Source: Toxoplasma gondii ME49 (lineage: Eukaryota; Apicomplexa; Conoidasida; Eucoccidiorida; Sarcocystidae). Taken from it: a DNA stretch of 64,000 nt. The position numbers and the translations under genes were made by a program. The stretch spans positions 248,001 to 312,000 of the forward strand of contig NC_031473.1 in assembly GCF_000006565.2 (NCBI RefSeq), in the 5' to 3' direction. Position 1 is the stretch's first letter, and each line of letters begins with the position of its first letter. The notes beneath the pieces were generated by a model. It saw only the letters and a list, made by a program, of their open reading frames with translations. It did no database searches and had not been told where the DNA came from. Of the stretch, positions 13,001 to 22,903 are shown one piece after another.

Positions 13001-13653
13001 CTTCGGGGGGAGCCGGCGCTTCGGGTGTGTCTCCGAGCCCAACTAGCGGTGTCTCCCGGGGGCCGATGGGTTTCACCCCACCGCCGCCTCCTCCTCCACC
13101 GGGCGGAAGAGGTGAAGGTGTGCCCGGAAAGGAAGGCCAACAGTTTTTCGTGCCTCATCAGTTCGGCGGGGAAAACGCACACGGGGCTGGAAGGGGAAGG
13201 GGAGGAAGAGGTGGGGGCTTCGGTGGCCACGAACGCGTTTTTGAAGACTCGCGGTCGGGCCTTTTGGGGGTCTCGGGAATTTTCGAAACTGGGGGCCCCA
13301 CAGAGGAAGACGAGGATGAGAGCCTTTCACGCCCAGGTGGACAAGGTGCGGAGGATCGGGGGACAAGAGATGCCGGAAAAGACGACAGAAGGGCGGGTTT
13401 CTCTGGAGAGAAAGTGACCAAGGAGGACGCGCGTGATGACAGAGTGAAGAGCGAAGACGATCAAGAAAAGGAAGCTTTCTGCTTTTTGTGTCTGCGAAAA
13501 TTCGTGTCAAAAGACAGCCTGCTGGAGCACGAGACGAAGAGCAAACTACACGCGTGGTTTGTCAGTGAACAGAAAAAATCGCAACACAAAAGAGAAGAGA
13601 AGCGAAAAAAGGAAATCGAACTTATGCAGCTCCTGCAGCTCCAGCTTGCATAA
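10084..13653 (+). CDS. RBM5/RBM10-like splicing factor: RS-rich, RRM, RanBP2 zinc finger, OCRE, C2H2
   Basis: Two exons, 10084-11920 and 12242-13653. The intron starts GTAGGG and ends TTTCGTCAG; the phase-1 junction is preserved and gives 1082 residues. Domain order: a Ser/Arg-rich N-terminus (about 1-230); a first RRM (about 250-350, IAVLENIPENCTEEDVEERV); a RanBP2-type zinc finger (about 386-411, WACFRCNVYN then CGNCGG); a second RRM-like segment (about 455-590); an OCRE aromatic repeat (about 645-690, GYYYDASIDLYLDPTTNYYM); a Pro run (PPPPPPPP); Gly-rich sequence; and a C2H2 finger near residue 1025 (FCFLCLRKF with two distal His). This order is that of RBM5/RBM6/RBM10, nuclear factors that act on 3' splice-site choice in the early spliceosome. 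Unlike those proteins I see no C-terminal G-patch: the frame stops 40-50 residues after the finger. Start: tandem ATGATG at 10084. Confident in the family, less so in orthology. Confidence 0.85.
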
Positions 13654-16520
13654 CTGAAGTCGGGGTGGAAGAAGTTTACGACTCAGGTGCATGTGGGGAG
13701 AGCAACACAGGGGAGTATCGAACTGGTTCGTTAGCAGGCAGATGGCCATTTGAATATGCGGAGCTATTCCCGTGAAGGAAGGTACAACTGAGAACGTCCA
13801 AGGAAGGGATGCGTGGAAATCGAAAAGAGGGGGAAAGAAGAGAATCGGGCGGATATGGAGGTGGTTGAATCGTGAGCTCAGAGGCACTCTCCATTTGAAG
13901 AAGAATGTGACGAAGAGGTAACATTGGACCAGGGGGACCGATAGTAAAGTTGCACTCGTAAAGTGATTGGAGACTCATGAAGGCTATATAGATAAGGGAT
14001 AAGGCGTCTGTCACTTGGTCGGCTGGGCAAAGTCATTACTGTTGTCCTGCTACAGAAAGATACAAATCTCCCCTCTTTACGATTCCATTTCTTCTGTTCC
14101 TTCGTTCACACTTCCTTCTGTTTCTTTCGGTGGTAGACGCTGGCATGCCCTGCTGTCTGAATGCGAAGACTTTTTTTTACCAGGGAGGAAATGAATGCAT
14201 TGCAGCTGGTGGCTACGAAGCCACCCTTCGCACTGAACAGAAGCATACCCTCATATCGTTGCACGACGTTTCTTCGTCTCACTGACATTCGGGTATCGTC
14301 TTCGTACCTTTCTTCGCTGCTTCCCGTCATTCCCCTTCAACTTCTCATTAGTGTCCCTTTCAACCCTTCTAGCACCTCTCATTTGTTGTGTCCGTACAAT
14401 TTTTTTCGTCCGGTGTCGCGACGCAGCCTTTGTCCTTACTTCTTCATCACCCATAGTTTCGTCAGGACGGCAAAGGTACAAGATGTATGCCATATAGATG
14501 AATTTGCGCATAACGTAGATTGCGTTACTTCGTTTGAAGTGTTCGAGGGGCTTGATCGATAACAAGAAAGGAGGTTTTTCGACACAGTAACGAGTTTGCT
14601 GTCATTTTGGAAAAGGAGGAAAGTAGGTGTCAGCTGGACGCCCCAGGAGGGACATAGAATGGTAATGAACGCAAAAGGGAAGACAACTGACGTCCGCATT
14701 CTGCCTCTTTTCTCGCCAGATAGACGCCTGCAGCACGATATGGGGCATCTGACTTTTTCAGTTCCTCCGGGGGCGACTCGAGCATGAATTCAGGAAAACC
14801 AGCAAAGAGATCTTGTTTACAAGGGAGCCGTGATCTTAGGAAGACGGTTTCAGTGTGAAAAAGTGCTCTGCTGTGGAGAGAAAGGCAACACCGGAAAACC
14901 TCCAACTAGTCAGCTAGACAAGCACAGGAGTTCAATGCCCATACTGTTTCGCTTCCGGTTGTACGCATAACCAAGACAGGCACATGTTCTCGCCAGCCTC
15001 AGCAGCAAAGTCCACTAATACGTGCCTCTTTTTACACGCGAACTGTGTTAGAGATTCCGTATGGGATTAGAGTTCACTATAGAAGAGACAAAGAAATGTG
15101 GAAAGCGCCTGCCACAGTGTTGCAAACTCAAGGCAGATATATGGGAGAACTGTAAGTTCATCAGCCACCTCCTTTGTATTAAACTGCTCTAAGCACTGGG
15201 ACGAGAATCTGAATGGGCTGCAGTTAAGGCGCGGCAGTGATGTGGGAGAGTCCAATGATACATTGATATCACCGTCCGACGACTGATTCGCACGCATTGT
15301 GTTCTTCGACCAGTATTGCTTATGGTCTCTTTAATCCTTAAGCGACGGTACTGAGAAATTTTCTCTGCGTGCGTCCATGTATCGACTGCATGAAGAGGAT
15401 GCTAAAACGAACACCAGCAACGGTAGCATCTCTTGTTCCACACTTGGGGGAATGTTACACCATAGAACAAATCGTTTTCTAAGCACTGCACTTCGAAATA
15501 CAGCTAATCTACAGTAGCTAACGATCTATTTTCCAAAAGACACCACAGTATTCCAGTGAATATCATAGGTCTGAAACAGCCCGTTCCCTGAGTGGGTTCA
15601 CAAAGAGCTCTCAAAAACGTTATCAAAAAGGCTCACTGATTGTAACCCTCCACGAGTTTACCGGAGCAGACGTATACTAACCCACACACGCAGCTTCTAC
15701 TACCAACAGATACATCGTGCAGGGCCTTCTTCCACCTGTCACCATTCATGGTTACATCTACTTCACTTAAGAGATTCCATTTTACTGAAGATAGGAGATA
15801 TCGAACGACACGGCTAATTCAGATCGAGATCCCATGGGGGTTCTCACAGAAAAGTCCGAATGTTGAGGACGGCGGAAGTGACAAGTGTCCCGTCGGTTAG
15901 TGATCCTGGAGACGAATTTTTAAGCCTCAATACACTCCGTCCAGTCTTGTGTACAGAAGGCATCTTTTTTGTACGTAGACATAAAACAAGCAAACAACCT
16001 CCAGTGTGGTGCACAATAGTGAAACCCGAATTTGGCACATGCCTATGTTGTACGCCGAGAGAATTGTTGGGGGGAGAAAGATGTGTCGTGTAGGCGAGTA
16101 CTGCCCGGTAGCAACGGAAGGATTCTACACGCGAATAGTCAGGGCTTAACGCTCAAGTAGCCTGCTTGTAAATGGGCACGGTGGAAGAGAACCATTTGAA
16201 TGAAAGGAATCTTCTAAGACATTGGCTTAGCTGCCGGCCCGATTCGAGGAGGCCGCTTGTGCGGAATGGAGGGACCGAAGAAGTGATAACGAGGCGAATG
16301 TGCGATACATACTACACAGTTCGCTTATAACAGCAAACGAACTCATAGAAGCCGTGCAGAACGCACAAACACAGAGAGGCAGAAGACACTGGACGATGTG
16401 GCAACTGGTTGCCCACCATTGAACCTTCAGCTGCATACCCGCAAAACACGGAAAGAAGCCTCCATCCACAGAAGCTCACGTAAATAAGCAAGCATGTTTT
16501 AGTGAATGTGAGTCATGTGG
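13654..16520. other. Intergenic region, then downstream cassette of SRS copy 3
   Basis: Positions 13654-14900 hold nothing I can recognise; a 133-codon frame at 14161-14562 has no domain or supporting context. From about 15040 cassette homology returns. Positions 15060-15300 resemble 3460-3700, including an ATTAATATCACC / ATTGATATCACC match, and 15980-16100 resemble 4540-4600 around GGGAGAAAGATGTGTCG. Positions 16210-16480 resemble 19150-19390 and 22060-22300. So the half-cassette downstream of SRS copy 3 is present. Confidence 0.55.
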
Positions 16521-17051
16521 TCAGGCAAATTGCAAAAGAGATGCAACAAGACTGACAATGGCGCTCGCCGCCATGACGGGGCGGATAGCAGAGGACGCTA
16601 TGTGGAAGAACACCTGGCAGTCCGTGACGGTGCTTTTTGATTTCTCCCCAGCGGCCGTGCAGTTGACATGGAGATGATGCTCGTCAGAGGGCAAGACGGG
16701 GACTGTGAAGTTGTACGTATTCCCCGAGACACTAGCGCGCGATGAGTCCACGGAGTTTTTGACTTCTTCGAGTTTGGCGTCAGGGAGGAATTCGAGAATT
16801 CTAACTTTACTGTTTCCCTCGTACATTTCCGGGAAGGTGGCATTGAACTCCGGATCCAGAGTCGTGACGGTTTCACCGCAGGTGAAAACGACAGACTCAC
16901 CGGCTCGCGTAAGATTGAAGGTGAGTGAGCTATTCGCACTGCAAACGTTATTTGGCTTCGGCTGACCGGTGGTTTCCTCATCACCTTGCACGATGGCTGC
17001 CTGATGTGCAGAGAAGGCGAGGGCGCCAAGGGTCAGGAGCGAGAACTTCAT
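16521..17051 (-). CDS. SRS-like GPI-anchored surface antigen, copy 3
   Basis: Encodes 176 residues. The start is the ATG at 17049-17051 opening MKFSLLTLGALAFSAHQ. The frame extends upstream to 17285, and that 78-codon extension is almost identical upstream of the pseudogene at 19452-19989, as expected for recently duplicated 5' UTR, so I do not use it. The ectodomain has four cysteines (NVCSAN, FTCGET, VNCTAA, DCQVFF) in the SRS-like order. LDPEFN, the YEGNSKVRILEFLPDA block and FTVPVLPSDEHHLHVNC are shared closely with copies 4 and 5. The tail SSAIRPVMAASAIVSLVASLLQFA has the GPI-signal pattern. The 3' coding end differs from copies 4 and 5 (IRPVMAAS against VRAGLAMS). Its 5' end and upstream region are duplicated in copy 4. 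Confidence 0.82.
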   Translation of the reverse strand: MKFSLLTLGALAFSAHQAAIVQGDEETTGQPKPNNVCSANSSLTFNLTRAGESVVFTCGETVTTLDPEFNATFPEMYEGNSKVRILEFLPDAKLEEVKNSVDSSRASVSGNTYNFTVPVLPSDEHHLHVNCTAAGEKSKSTVTDCQVFFHIASSAIRPVMAASAIVSLVASLLQFA

Positions 17052-19451
17052 CTTGAATAGACTGCACAGACAAGAAGCCACAATACATCCAGAGCTCCGT
17101 GAACAAGAGCTGACAGCACCCCAAGAGGCAAGCAGTAACAATCCAGAGGAATGAGCGGACAACGCGGATGCAGTGTGTAGTATCAAGAAATTCCAGATCG
17201 GTGGTGTTTCGCTGTATCCGCATAACATTTCAGAAGGAACACAGAGAGTCTTTTGCACACAGTTCAGACGCACTCCGATGAACACATGCCGAGGCTACGA
17301 GGGCACGAAGAAATAACCATGTCAGCTTGATGGAAACGTGTCAGCTCCGGACACAACTGTCCCACGCTAAAATTCCAAATGTCTACAAACGCTGGGGATC
17401 GTCTGCATTGGGCCTTTTCCTCATCCCACCACGCGCCCGAAGAACAAGGACCCCAACGGGAGTGGGTGAGTATGTGCGTGCCCCGGCCACCAGGAAACAG
17501 GGACGCTGTCTCAGCACGAGACAAATGAAACCGATTATCAGAAAAATCTCTCTCTTCCTTCAACAAATCATGAACGACAGACATGGTTGCGTCCTTGGCA
17601 AATCTCAGGTGCGAACTCTGCCACAGCGAGGACCGACGGGGACTTGTGTCCCAAAGCCCGTCCCCCCAAAGGACATTCGAGGTCGGTCTGCCCCCCGAAC
17701 CTACCTGGTGAGATGAAAAAAACGGGGCCCAGACGTCAGCGCAGATGTGATGAGATATAACAAGAGTTGATGATAAAAAACAGCATCACAAGAGAGAGAA
17801 AGAGCGACGACAATGGAGAAACGTTCAGGTTGGTGGGAAACGCTGCACTATGCTGTCGCTCTCACGGGACACGGGAACGCTAGCTGGGAGCGGGAGGCAA
17901 CACTAGCCATGCGCGAGCACCGTTCTTGCGCCCTGTCAGGTGAATCTGCGTCTAGTGTTGTCTCGACAAAGGAACCCCTCTTTCCTCTCTACGAGGGAGC
18001 ATCGAGACGAAGAGGGAAACGGAGGTGGAGAGCATGTGGGGCAAGACACGAAACGTCAGACAATAACCGGGTCAAATGGTAGTGCCGTCGAATCGGATTC
18101 GACGATCGGCGTGTCCGACGCTTCACATACAGGATTGCCACTAAAGGAGTTCTTTGAGAGGCATTCTCTCAAAAGAAGAATATGGTCAATTGAACGTCAG
18201 AATCACCATACTACTCGATGTGTGCATTCCGCGTTACATGCGTAGTGGTCTGCACAAGTGTGTAGAGATACGGCATTTTTTTCAGGGATTCTCCTACAAG
18301 AGTGCCTCTTGCCTCTCGGTACACTCCTCGGTTGCCCCATTGTGCAAGCGAAGGTAGTGATCCATTGAAGTGTGGGTTTGATAATGAGGTAGGGATGCAG
18401 AACTAGCTGCAGAGTGCTAGATGTGTATCGAGTAATTCGGGTGCGTATACATCTGTGTGTATAAGTGTGTGCGTATATATGCATCTACACACGATTTCAC
18501 ACTGTATCTGCAGAGACCGTAGCAAGGGTGGTGGCAGATGTAGAGGCGTTTATTTACGATGTAACGCGTAGAGGCACCTGGCTTCGACAGCGATTCGATT
18601 TCACTGCCAATCCACCAGCTGGTCTGTCACATCATCTTTCATATGTCGTCTGTTCACCACCTCCCTCTGGAGATTTGTGTAACACTAATGTCGAAACGGG
18701 GATAACAAGACCAGTTGTTTTGACGCCATGGGCGCTTTCGGGTGAGTTGCCACAGAGACATGCCTACCGCCTATCGGTACCGTAATTTCACGTCAGTGTC
18801 CCATGTTCAACATCCACCAAGGTCCGTCCAGTTCCTCATGTAGAAGAAGCTTCTTCTAGACGAAACGCCTTCTTGTAAGCACATGAACGGTAACCTGTCT
18901 GAACTGCATAATTGATCGATCAATTGATAGCCCTGTGCAAAAAAATACGAGCTGAGGTCGACAGTTGCATCTGGCGTACAGAGTGAGAGAGGTGTCCTGT
19001 CGGGGGGCACACAGATATGGTTTGAAATTCTGCGTGTTGTCTGGCAGCGAAAAACGTTGACGCTACGAGTGAACAGCCGAAGTGCACCACTCAAGAAGTC
19101 CGCCTCTTTACGGGCGAGTCGAAGGAATAATCGTGCCGCGGCCGCAATTTTCGCGGAAAGCGGTTTGGCTGTCGGCCTGACTCGAGGAGGGATTTTGTAC
19201 GAGGTCGGAAAACCCAGAACGCAGAGTCTCCTCCGCGACCAAGCCTACTGCACGAATTAAGGCGGGAACAAGTTTTTGGATTCCATAGAGAAAACAAGGT
19301 TCAGAGAGACTCATCACGTGATGTGGCGGCTGGCCGCCCACCACTGAACTTACGGTGCATAGCAGCAGATAAATAACAGGGTACGAACCCTGTCTCATTA
19401 GTAGAGACCCGCTACAACAACAGGCAGATGCACTGGAGATACGTGAGGCGC
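17052..19451. other. Noncoding spacer between SRS copies 3 and 4
   Basis: No gene is supported. Open frames here (for example 17327-17716 plus, 17813-18082 plus, 18807-19094 minus) recur intact at 20265-22006, but only because the DNA is duplicated almost base for base. They are not preserved in the older cassettes (567-4881, 5437-8450, 22904-26600), which argues against coding. The spacer includes the cassette islands near 17400-17520 and 17877. Confidence 0.6.
18841..18858. repeat. 18-bp perfect palindrome
   Basis: TAGAAGAAG is followed directly by its reverse complement, with a HindIII-like centre. The same palindrome stands at 21753-21770 in the second unit. About 55 bases further right is a second perfect palindrome, ATTGATCGATCAAT (18911-18924, repeated at 21823-21836). 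Function unknown. Confidence 0.8.
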
Positions 19452-19989
19452 TTAAGCGAACTGAAGGAGAGATGCAACGACACCGACGACGGCGCTCATG
19501 GCCAGACCGGCGCGGACAGCCGAGGAAGCGATGTAGAAGCTAACCTTGCAGTCCTTGTTGGTGCTCTCGCCTTGCCTTTTTGCTTCAGAGGCAGTACAGT
19601 TGACATGGAGCTGATGCTCGTCAGAGGGCAAGATGGGGACTGTGAAGTTGTACGTCTTCTCACTATCATTATTCCTCGCCGATTCCGGTTCCGATTTGAC
19701 TTCTTGGAGTGTTGCGCCAGGAAGGAATTCGAGAATTCTGACTTTACTGTTCCCCTCATACATTTCTGGGAAGGTGGAGTTGAATGTTGGATCCAGAGTC
19801 GCGACGGTCAGTACCACACGTGAAAACGACAGACTGACCAGCTTGGGTAATATTGAAGCTGAGTGACTTATTCGCACTGCAAACGTCCTTTTGAGTGTCC
19901 TGACCAGTGCCTTGATTATCGCCTCGAACGATCGATGCCTGCTGCGCAGAGAAGGCGAGGGCGCCAAGGGTCAGGAGCGAGAACTTCAT
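19452..19989 (-). pseudogene. SRS-like surface antigen, copy 4, frameshifted
   Basis: The start codon at 19987-19989 opens the same MKFSLLTLGALAFSAQQ signal peptide as copy 5. The frame is good through the second cysteine (FTCG) and then shifts near 19808-19816, where this copy has one base more than copy 3; translation would end about 20 codons later. The remaining ectodomain and the GPI tail are open in another frame. The 5' end and upstream DNA match copy 3 almost exactly, and the 3' end and downstream DNA match copy 5. The centre differs from both. It therefore looks like a recombinant gene that has decayed, or whose assembly carries a one-base error. If the base is real, the product would be a secreted fragment without an anchor. 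No reconstruction is given here. Confidence 0.8.
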
Positions 19990-22445
19990 CTTGAATAGAC
20001 TGAACAGACAAGAAGCAACAACACATCCAGAGCTCCGTGAACAAGAGCTGACAGCACCCCAAGAGGCAAGCAGTAACAATCCAGAGGAATGAGCGGACAA
20101 CGCGGATGCAGTGTGTAGTATCAAGAAATTCCAGATCGGTGGTGTTTCGCTGTATCCGCATAACATTTCAGAAGGAACACAGAGAGTCTTTTGCACACAG
20201 TTCAGACGCACTCCGATGAACACATGCCGAGGCTACGGGGGCACGAAGAAATAACCATGTCAGCTTGATGGAAACGTGTCAGCTCCGGACACAACTGTCC
20301 CACGCTAAAATTCCAAATGTCTACAAACGCTGGGGATCGTCTGCATTGGGCCTTTTCCTCATCCCACCACGCGCCCGAAGAACAAGGACCCCAACGGGAG
20401 TGGGTGAGTATGTGCGTGCCCCGGCCACCAGGAAACAGGGACGCTGTCTCAGCACGAGACAAATGAAACCGATTACCAGAAAAATCTCTCGCTTCCTTCA
20501 ACAAATCATGAACGACAGACATGGTTGCGTCCTTGGCAAATCTCAGGTGCGAACTCTGCCACAGCGAGGACCGACGGGGACTTGTGTCCCAAAGCCCGTC
20601 CCCCCAAAGGACATTCGAGGTCGGTCTGCCCCCCGAACCTACCTGGTGAGATGAAAAAAACGGGGCCCAGACGTCAGCGCAGATGTGATGAGATATAACA
20701 AGAGTTGATGATAAAAAACAGCATCACAAGAGAGAGAAAGAGCGACGACAATGGAGAAACGTTCAGGTTGGTGGGAAACGCTGCACTATGCTGTCGCTCT
20801 CACGGGACACGGGAACGCTAGCTGGGAGCGGGAGGCAACACTAGCCATGCGCGAGCACCGTTCTTGCGCCCTGTCAGGTGAATCTGCGTCTAGTGTTGTC
20901 TCGACAAAGGAACCCCTCTTTCCTCTCTACGAGGGAGCATCGAGACGAAGAGGGAAACGGAGGTGGAGAGCATGTGGGGCAAGACACGAAACGTCAGACA
21001 ATAACCGGGTCAAATGGTAGTGCCGTCGAATCGGATTCGACGATCGGCGTGTCCGACGCTTCACATACAGGATTGCCACTAAAGGAGTTCTTTGAGAGGC
21101 ATTCTCTCAAAAGAAGAATATGGTCAATTGAACGTCAGAATCACCATACTACTCGATGTGTGCATTCCGCGTTACATGCGTAGTGGTCTGCACAAGTGTG
21201 TAGAGATACGGCATTTTTTTCAGGGATTCTCCTACAAGAGTGCCTCTTGCCTCTCGGTACACTCCTCGGTTGCCCCATTGTGCAAGCGAAGGTAGTGATC
21301 CATTGAAGTGTGGGTTTGATAATGAGGTAGGGATGCAGAACTAGCTGCAGAGTGCTAGATATGTATCGAGTAATTCGGGTGCGTATACATCTGTGTGTAT
21401 ACACGATTTCACACTGTATCTGCAGAGACTGTAGCAAGGGTGGTGGCAGATGTAGAGGCGTTTATTTACGATGTAACGCGTAGAGGCACCTGGCTTCGAC
21501 AGCGATTCGATTTCACTGCCAATCCACCAGCTGGTCTGTCACATCATCTTTCATATGTCGTCTGTTCACCACCTCCCTCTGGAGATTTGTGTAACACTAA
21601 TGTCGAAACGGGGATAACAAGACCAGTTGTTTTGACGCCATGGGCACTTTCGGGTGAGTTGCCACAGAAACATGCCTACCGCCTATCGGTACCGTAATTT
21701 CACGTCAGTGTCCCATGTTCAACATCCACCAAGGTCCGTCCAGTTCCTCATGTAGAAGAAGCTTCTTCTAGACGAAACGCCTTCTTGTAAGCACATGAAC
21801 GGTAACCTGTCTGAACTGCATAATTGATCGATCAATTGATAGCCCTGTGCAAAAAAATACGAGCTGAGGTCGACAGTTGCATCTGGCGTACAGAGTGAGA
21901 GAGGTGTCCTGTCGGGGGGCACACAGATATGGTTTGAAATTCTGCGTGTTGTCTGGCAGCGAAAAACGTTGACGCTACGAGTGAACAGCCGAAGTGCACC
22001 ACTCAAGAAGTCCGCCTCTTTACGGGCGAGTCGAAGGAATAATCGTGCCGCGGCCGCAATTTTCGCGGAAAGCGGTTTGGCTGTCGGCCTGACTCGAGGA
22101 GGGATTTTGTACGAGGTCGGAAAACCCAGAACGCAGAGTCTCCTCCGCGACCAAGCCTACTGCACGAATTAAGGTGGGAACAAGTTTTTGGATTCCATAG
22201 AGAAAACAAGGTTCAGAGAGACTCATCACGTGATGTGGCGGCTGGCCGCCCACCACTGAACTTACGGTGCATAGCAGCAGATAAATAACAGGGTACGAAC
22301 CCTGTCTCATTAGTAGAGACCCGCTACAACAACAGGCAGATGCACTGGAGATACGTGAGGCGCTTAAGCGAACTGAAGGAGAGATGCAACGACACCGACG
22401 ACGGCGCTCATGGCCAGACCGGCGCGGACAGCCGAGGAAGCGATG
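19950..22445. repeat. Unit 2 of near-identical ~2.5 kb direct repeat
   Basis: Second copy of 17011-19533. It begins in the signal-peptide codons of SRS copy 4 and ends in the GPI-tail codons of copy 5. It lacks about 26 bases of a GT/AT-rich stretch present in unit 1 near 18455. Confidence 0.9.
19990..22363. other. Noncoding spacer between SRS copies 4 and 5
   Basis: Near-identical to 17052-19451 and without a supported gene. It carries the same two palindromes (21753-21770 and 21823-21836) and the same cassette islands. Confidence 0.6.
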
Positions 22446-22903
22446 TTGAAGGTAACTTTGCAGTCTTTGTTTTCATCGCCGTTGCGGAAAGTACTAGCAG
22501 TTGTCTTCGTGCAGTTGACATGGAGCTGATGCTCGTCAGAGGGCAAGATGGGGACTGTGAAGTTGAAAGTCTTCCCACTGCCACTGCTGCGCGATTCCCC
22601 GGTCGTTTCGACTTTTTGGAGAGTCGCGCCAGGGAGGAATTCGAGAATTCTAACTTTACTGTTCCCCTCATACATTTCTGGGATGGTGTCGCTGAACGCC
22701 GGGTCCAGGTTCGAGACGGTTTCACTGCAGGTGAAAAGGACAGATTCACCAGCTCGTGTAATATTGAAGCTGAGTGAGCTATTCGGGTTGCAAACTCCAT
22801 CTTTGGCCTGCTGACCGGAGGTGTTGTCTCCTTCACCTCGCACCAGAGATGCTTGCTGCGCAGAGAAGGCGAGGGCGCCGAGGGTTAGGAGCGAGAACTT
22901 CAT
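22364..22903 (-). CDS. SRS-like GPI-anchored surface antigen, copy 5
   Basis: Encodes 179 residues. The start is the ATG at 22901-22903, and the frame has no upstream extension, which supports the MKF start in the other copies. The signal peptide is MKFSLLTLGALAFSAQQ. The ectodomain has four cysteines (GVCNPN, FTCSET, VNCTKT, DCKVTF) in SRS-like order, with LDPAFS, the YEGNSKVRILEFLPGA block and FTVPILPSDEHQLHVNC. The C-terminal AVRAGLAMSAVVGVVASLLQFA is a GPI-anchor signal identical to that of pseudogene copy 4. Differences from copies 3 and 4 concentrate between the signal peptide and the anchor. It is probably a surface protein of one developmental stage; the stage cannot be read from the sequence. 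It is the last recognisable SRS gene in the array. Confidence 0.82.
   Translation of the reverse strand: MKFSLLTLGALAFSAQQASLVRGEGDNTSGQQAKDGVCNPNSSLSFNITRAGESVLFTCSETVSNLDPAFSDTIPEMYEGNSKVRILEFLPGATLQKVETTGESRSSGSGKTFNFTVPILPSDEHQLHVNCTKTTASTFRNGDENKDCKVTFNIASSAVRAGLAMSAVVGVVASLLQFA

Larger units (their letters stand above)
17011..19533. repeat. Unit 1 of near-identical ~2.5 kb direct repeat
   Basis: This block is repeated as 19950-22445 with very few substitutions and one 26-base difference near 18455. It starts in the signal-peptide codons of SRS copy 3, crosses the whole spacer, and ends in the GPI-tail codons of copy 4. The offset is 2938 bases on the left and 2912 after the indel. The near-identity points to a recent tandem duplication or recent homogenisation. 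Boundaries are set by eye to within a few bases. Confidence 0.9.

Noticed and set aside
14161..14562. 133-codon plus-strand frame
   Set aside because: No recognisable motif, no splice context, and a pyrimidine-rich composition like the surrounding spacer.
16981..17285. Longer starts for the SRS genes upstream of the MKF methionine
   Set aside because: The extension is not shared by copies 1, 2 and 5, and would bury the signal peptide. Copy 5 has no upstream extension at all.
17327..17716. 129-codon plus-strand frame repeated intact at 20265-20654
   Set aside because: Its conservation only reflects the near-identical duplication. The homologous cassette DNA near 720, 5760 and 25380 does not keep the frame.
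18807..19094. 95-codon minus-strand frame repeated at 21719-22006
   Set aside because: Same reason: preserved by recent duplication, spans the two palindromes, no signal or domain.
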